DNA from: Eumeta japonica
Taxonomy: Eukaryota > Arthropoda > Insecta > Lepidoptera > Psychidae
Length of the DNA: 64,000 bases
Assembly: GCA_005406025.1 (NCBI GenBank)
Contig: BGZK01000550.1
Coordinates: 62,001-126,000 of the forward strand
Direction of reading: 5' to 3'
Below are positions 61,805 to 64,000 of this stretch, in pieces; the first letter of the stretch is position 1, and each line of letters opens with the position of its first letter. The notes beneath the pieces were generated by a model that ran no database searches, was not told the origin of the DNA, and was given only the letters and a program-made list of their open reading frames with translations. A program made the position numbers and the translations under genes.

Positions 61805-61970
61805 GGCGTGGAGTGAAAGTGAGGCGGGAAGCAAACTTGAGAGTCGGGACCGAGACCAGAATTAAGAACGAAACCGGTGTCGAACTCGAATGTTGGGATT
61901 GGAACAGGATTGGTAATGAGACCATGGAACCGCGAGCGGAATCGGAAGCGGGATCGATAGTAAAAAGATG
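61805..61970 (-). repeat. Hexamer repeat, facing the block at 61488-61625
   Basis: gggaccgagaccagaatt- and gcggaatcggaagcggga-type units on the forward strand, the complement of the neighbouring block, so the two face each other across about 180 bp. Confidence 0.6.
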
Positions 61971-64000
61971 AATGTAAAAGATGAAAGAGTATATTTTATG
62001 CCATGTGGCGGCGATAAAGTTAAACTGCATTTTTGTGAAATACATCTTACGTCCTCAAAGTCATCCATTCCTTTAAGTTTTCCTCGCTAAGCACGCCTTA
62101 GATTGGGAATTGATTTTAGATTTTTACATATATATATATATATATAATCATTCCAGAATTAAATAAAAAGCTAGAAAAAATGTTTATTTGTCAAACTTAA
62201 CCTGTTATGTGTTATGGATAAATAATTAGATTTGTCCGTTTGCTTCTCTAAAAAAAACGAAATGTAATAAATGGACATCTACGCGGGTGAACGCGCGAGT
62301 AAAAAAATTTCATAAAACTTTTTAATTTGTATAGACCGATCGTAATTAGTTTTTTTCTGAATTTCTGTTCTTAATTTTAAATTGTAATAAACACTTAAAC
62401 GTAATGTAAACTAATTAAATATCGCTTTTTGAATTTATTTGCACACGAAAAACTATTTAAGAAAATCACTAAACATTCCTGTATTAATCGTGTACAAATT
62501 CTATGCATGAGTCCTATCAAATGGCTAACAATATTGCGAGCTGTAGGCGCGTGCGGCGTATTTGGAATTACTTACAAAATGTGAAGAAACTCGTTGCCTA
62601 CATTAAAAGTGGCTATCTTATTCTTTGCCAAAGTATGACCGGATCTGAAAACTATAGTTCCCATTAGATTCCGATAAATCCAATAGAAACCATCCTTCCG
62701 GTATTTCTCAGGATCGGGTTAGAGATGAAAACCTCACAAATGCAAATAAGACTCATTCTTGCCTTGCTTTTCACGCCAAGGCTTCGTATAAAACGATTTT
62801 TATTGACTTTTAATGTTTGAAAAAAAATCTACTGAATTTTTGAATATCTTCAATTTTTATAATATAAAGTTAATTAAGGGCTCCCCCATATATAGCCATG
62901 CATCATGATCTACTTACTGACCATGTTATGACCTTACGTAACAACGTTCGTAGTTGGAGTACCTTCCAACTACAAATGTTGATACGAAAGTACAAAAAAC
63001 ATTCTATATAACTACAACTTATCCGGTTTTCAGATTTTTTACTTTTACTTCAGCTGTAAGACCTCACTTTATACCAAATTTCATGATTCTCAGTTAACAC
63101 AAAGTGCCCTTATAGGTAGGGTATGGTAGGTAGTTAGGTTGGGAAAATTAAATTGTGTGATGAAATGGCCGTATTTCTTTTGCGTTGATTTAGGAAGTTA
63201 ATTTTTTTCTCTCCAAGGGATCGCAAATTTAAGCATTTAATATTATTTTGTATTCGATGACTGCATCCGTTCTGACAAAAAAGGATTCGACAAATAAATT
63301 AACCTATAAGGCAAACGTTAGCCTTATAACCTACAAAGTAAACCTATAAGGGCTCCAAATTCTTCTATTGACCTCATAAAAACGTCATATACAGTCATAT
63401 TAGTTGTTTCTATCAACAACGGATGAATAGGTCTCAGGTAAGCATAATATTTACATCATAGTTTTTTTTTAATATCGCAATCCGTTATAAAAGGAAATAC
63501 GGAACGCGACAACGACGCTGCCGGTCTGTAAACTTTCATAAATGCATTGGTATCTTTTCTATTGGTGGTTCCTTTTGTCAATAAACGGCGATGGGTTCCC
63601 ACGAGGGCCCGCTAATCGGTGCGCCACGACGCCTCCTACCGCCGGCCGTTGGTCGTTTACGGCCGCATTCGATCGATCGTACGACACCGACGGTTACGTT
63701 TGTACGACAAAAACTCGCCCACGCAGTTGCGTAGGTTTGAAGCTTTTCGGACGTTACGCAGTGAGCGTTGCGCTGCGAATTGCAAAGTGCTTCGCGCATC
63801 TCCTGACGAAAGTTCATCTATCACTAAAGAAAACCCGTAACATTTAGTGTCGTAGTCTTTCTTCACTAATCTGTAAAAAGCAGGGTAATAACCGATGCTA
63901 TCGGAAAAAAATACAAATCGACTGATTGATTCGGATATGTGAAACTCGAATTCTCATTTCAATGATTTTAAATTTTTTAAAATCGTTATTATTTAATTGT

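Larger units (their letters stand above)
61179..64000 (-). other. Part of upstream ft intron
   Basis: No cadherin exon is readable on the minus strand here, so this is inferred to be intronic. It holds two facing hexamer-type repeat blocks (about 61488-61625 and 61805-61970), a TA run (62127-62146) and a CpG-dense block at about 63500-63850 with a TATAAAAG 5' of it. Confidence 0.6.

Overview
The window is animal nuclear DNA, almost certainly from an insect and most likely a moth or butterfly. The signs are strong AT-richness with short CpG-dense islands, genes split by GT-AG introns, a cytoplasmic tail that matches Drosophila Fat in motif after motif, and repeats of a kind I associate with Lepidoptera (a Helitron ending in CTAG, mariners, 3'-truncated non-LTR copies). 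I see no prokaryotic operon, CRISPR array, rRNA or convincing tRNA. Most short open frames are chance frames in AT-rich sequence or pieces of repeats.

Two genes are well supported, both on the minus strand. (1) The 3' part of the atypical cadherin gene fat (ft), 48477-61178. Four exons join with matching phases and encode 2,968 residues: about 15 cadherin repeats plus a degenerate one, four EGF modules, LamG, EGF, LamG, a membrane segment and a cytoplasmic domain of about 520 residues. The 5' exons lie beyond base 64000. (2) A secreted lipase of the pancreatic lipase / phospholipase A1 family, 21559-44647. I reconstruct seven exons totalling 1,104 nt (367 residues) with Ser-Asp-His at 137/162/229. 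Two of its junctions are unusual: a 31-nt second exon and a GC-AG intron of about 9.3 kb. Fat is a surface signalling protein and the lipase a secreted enzyme; nothing here links them except tandem orientation.

Layout: 1-21.5 kb holds no gene I recognise. It contains a CpG-dense start, an antisense non-LTR remnant (678-1015), a broken Helitron (about 5154-6780), one half of a dispersed repeat pair (7085-7520), a hexamer-type repeat (9090-9480), a CpG patch (10550-10760), an unidentified pair of reading frames (12144-12995), a non-LTR remnant carrying a striking hairpin (13566-13950), another CpG patch (14840-15005), a complete-ended but dead mariner (16757-18036), and the inverted partner of the dispersed repeat (18800-19465). 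The lipase fills 21.5-44.65 kb. Its introns hold two head-to-tail non-LTR remnants (32830-34600) and a 1.6-kb fold-back element built from about 120-bp minisatellite arms (39930-41510). From 44.65 to 48 kb is intergenic sequence with mariner debris. From 48 kb to the end is ft, its introns and more repeats.

I did not find a novel multi-gene system. The most interesting points are the lipase splice structure (GC donor with a GT donor four bases downstream giving a different C-terminus), the fold-back element, the template-switch-like duplications inside dead transposons, and the unusual calcium-poor linkers in the Fat ectodomain.
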